Shown here: piece by piece, positions 62,645 to 64,000 of the stretch
Layout: the number at the start of each line of letters is the position of its first letter
Position numbering within the stretch: the stretch's first letter is position 1
From: Staphylotrichum longicolle
Taxonomy: Eukaryota; Ascomycota; Sordariomycetes; Sordariales; Chaetomiaceae
Direction of reading: 5' to 3'
Assembly (NCBI GenBank): GCA_019096155.1
Contig: JAHCVI010000006.1
Span: forward strand, 434,001 to 498,000
Length of the DNA stretch: 64,000 bases
The notes under the pieces: model-generated
What the model was told of the DNA's origin: nothing
What the model saw: only the letters and a program-made list of their open reading frames with translations
Databases searched by the model: none
Position numbers and translations under genes: made by a program

Positions 62645-64000
62645 GTTGCAATCAGCGCTTCTGCGAAGTTCAAACTGTCCTGCGTTGTGTCAACGGGCTG
62701 TTGTTGGAGAGTGGGTCAGAGCTGAAGAAGCTGGCGAGGCCCAACAGAACTAGGAAGAGACGGAGCGGGGTGGCAATCAAAGCTTCTTTGTATCTGGGCA
62801 GAGTCGTCTGTAGGACCTGGCAGCTCCTCCTGTTGGACGATGATGCATCTGCAAGCTTCCCGATGGAGGGCAACCAGGTGATTGGATCACCCCACACAAG
62901 CAACGAACCTGGCCCAGTAACAGTGACGCAGGTCTGCTCAACTCCGGCAGGGATGCCCTGCTGAGCCCCGCATACCACTTACACTCGGTCAATCGAAGGG
63001 AACCCCTCTCATCCCCTCCAACCCCCTTCCTTCTCAACTTGGGAGTTTGATACGTCAGAAACCTGCAAGATACAATCTGGCCTGCAGACACCTAACATCC
63101 AGCCTTAAGGTAAGGTATTCACCATGCCGCATATGTTACGAGCAAACCAAAAATACAGTTCGAGTCGCTCCTTCAACCCCACCATGTAGATGCCCTGCTG
63201 GAGAAAGTAGGTGACCGCTGAGGTGGGATGATTTGCCATTGCGGGCCACTGACCGACCCAATCTACCAATGCATCCGTGTAACGGAAATGGTTACAACCA
63301 AAACTTCCAATTACCCTCTCGCGATATTGCCCCATGCCGCGAAAGGTGAAGACATGAACATGGCGGCGGCAGGGTGAATCGATCGATCCCAGCCGCCAAG
63401 CAGAGGGACCAGGGCCGGAACTGCATCATCACCCTACGAGCCGGCCTAGACAGAATTGCGGGAAGCGGCTGGCAGCCTTTCTGCGGCCTAACTTAATCAT
63501 TCAACTAAGTCGAAGCCATATCCCATCCTGATCGGGGGGCCGGTGGTAGCAGGTTCGACTTGGGTGACAAGATTCGTATTGCTACCAAGCCCGTTGAAGC
63601 GTGATGTGGCAGGGAATCGTCCTTGAATCTTTCAATTTGAGACATCCATTACGAGCCAAGTCCGGATTGACGGATGGGCCTCTAGTCACCATCTCAGATT
63701 CGGGACACGACCGTGGATTGATGATGGCTTGGATGCGGGTTTGAGATCCTTCAAAGCATGGGAGGGATGCTTCTTCAGGTCATTGGATTCGAGGTTACGC
63801 CAAGTGGGGCGGGTTACTTGTGCCGGTGCCAACCTTGAAGACCCAACTCTCTCTCCCCTGCTCCCTCACCTTCTCCATCTTGTTCATCTCTCACCATTCG
63901 CTTGGATTTACCAACAACCGCCTTGCGGGACAACAATTCGACACCAAGATGACCTGAGCATATTTGACTCGTGCTGCGTGGATTACATTTCTTGCGCGCT
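62645..64000. other. Right-end flank, no gene seen
   Basis: The last 1.36 kb includes the RPEL gene promoter and an unassigned region. Frames such as 63105-63335 (-) and 62777-63091 (-) have no domain. From about 63835 the sequence is CT-rich and could be the promoter or leader of a gene beginning beyond the window, but no start can be assigned. Confidence 0.45.

Noticed and set aside
63535..63580. Possible tRNA B-box (GGTTCGACTTGGG)
   Set aside because: No matching acceptor stem, D arm or anticodon arm can be built around it.

Overview
The window is nuclear DNA of a filamentous ascomycete, most likely a sordariomycete of the order Sordariales (Neurospora, Chaetomium or Thermothelomyces relatives). 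The reasons are short GT-AG introns of mostly 50-80 nt, GC-rich coding sequence with C-ending codons, an intron-bearing tRNA, and a complete quinic-acid gene cluster in the gene order known from Neurospora crassa. No transposon, CRISPR array, prophage or RIP-type AT-rich tract was seen. LAYOUT: (1) 0.5-3.7 kb, all on +: a MARVEL-type membrane protein, then ribosomal proteins eS30 and uS5. (2) 3.7-10.8 kb: about 7 kb with no credible gene. (3) 10.8-15.6 kb: a GPR1/FUN34/YaaH acetate transporter, an FAD fumarate reductase and tRNA-Leu(AAG). (4) 15.8-32.6 kb: the quinate/shikimate catabolic cluster in the order activator (qa-1F), repressor (qa-1S), permease (qa-y), quinate dehydrogenase (qa-3), dehydroshikimate dehydratase (qa-4), catabolic dehydroquinase (qa-2), qa-x. 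Strands are -,+,+,-,+,-,+, so there are three divergent pairs plus qa-y. (5) 33-44.4 kb: WD40 ribosome-biogenesis protein JIP5, a secreted GH18 chitinase with an apparent frameshift, a secreted GMC oxidoreductase, an alpha/beta hydrolase, a mitochondrial-type sulfurtransferase and the APC11 RING subunit. (6) 45-64 kb: an uncharacterised 321-aa protein, a plasma-membrane syntaxin with an unusual C-terminal tail, a MEMO1 homolog, an uncharacterised CxxC zinc protein, DNA polymerase kappa, a TRK potassium transporter, an ER FKBP ending in HNEL, a small unknown protein and an RPEL-repeat protein. HOW THE CLUSTER WORKS: qa-y imports quinate. qa-3 oxidises it to 3-dehydroquinate, qa-2 dehydrates that to 3-dehydroshikimate, and qa-4 converts this to protocatechuate for the beta-ketoadipate pathway. 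QA-1F activates the cluster through 16-bp palindromes. QA-1S, derived from the pentafunctional AROM protein, represses it when inducer is absent. Two good matches to the QA-1F site lie in the qa-1F/qa-1S and qa-3/qa-4 divergent intergenic regions. LIMITS: exon borders were read by eye from splice signals, reading-frame continuity and remembered family features; no alignment was run. The least certain gene models are the N-terminus of qa-1S, the 3' end of the chitinase, and the starts of the fumarate reductase and polymerase kappa. The most unusual observations are the syntaxin tail, the chitinase frameshift, the matched AACCCTAA octamers upstream of both ribosomal-protein genes, and the 7-kb gene-free interval.
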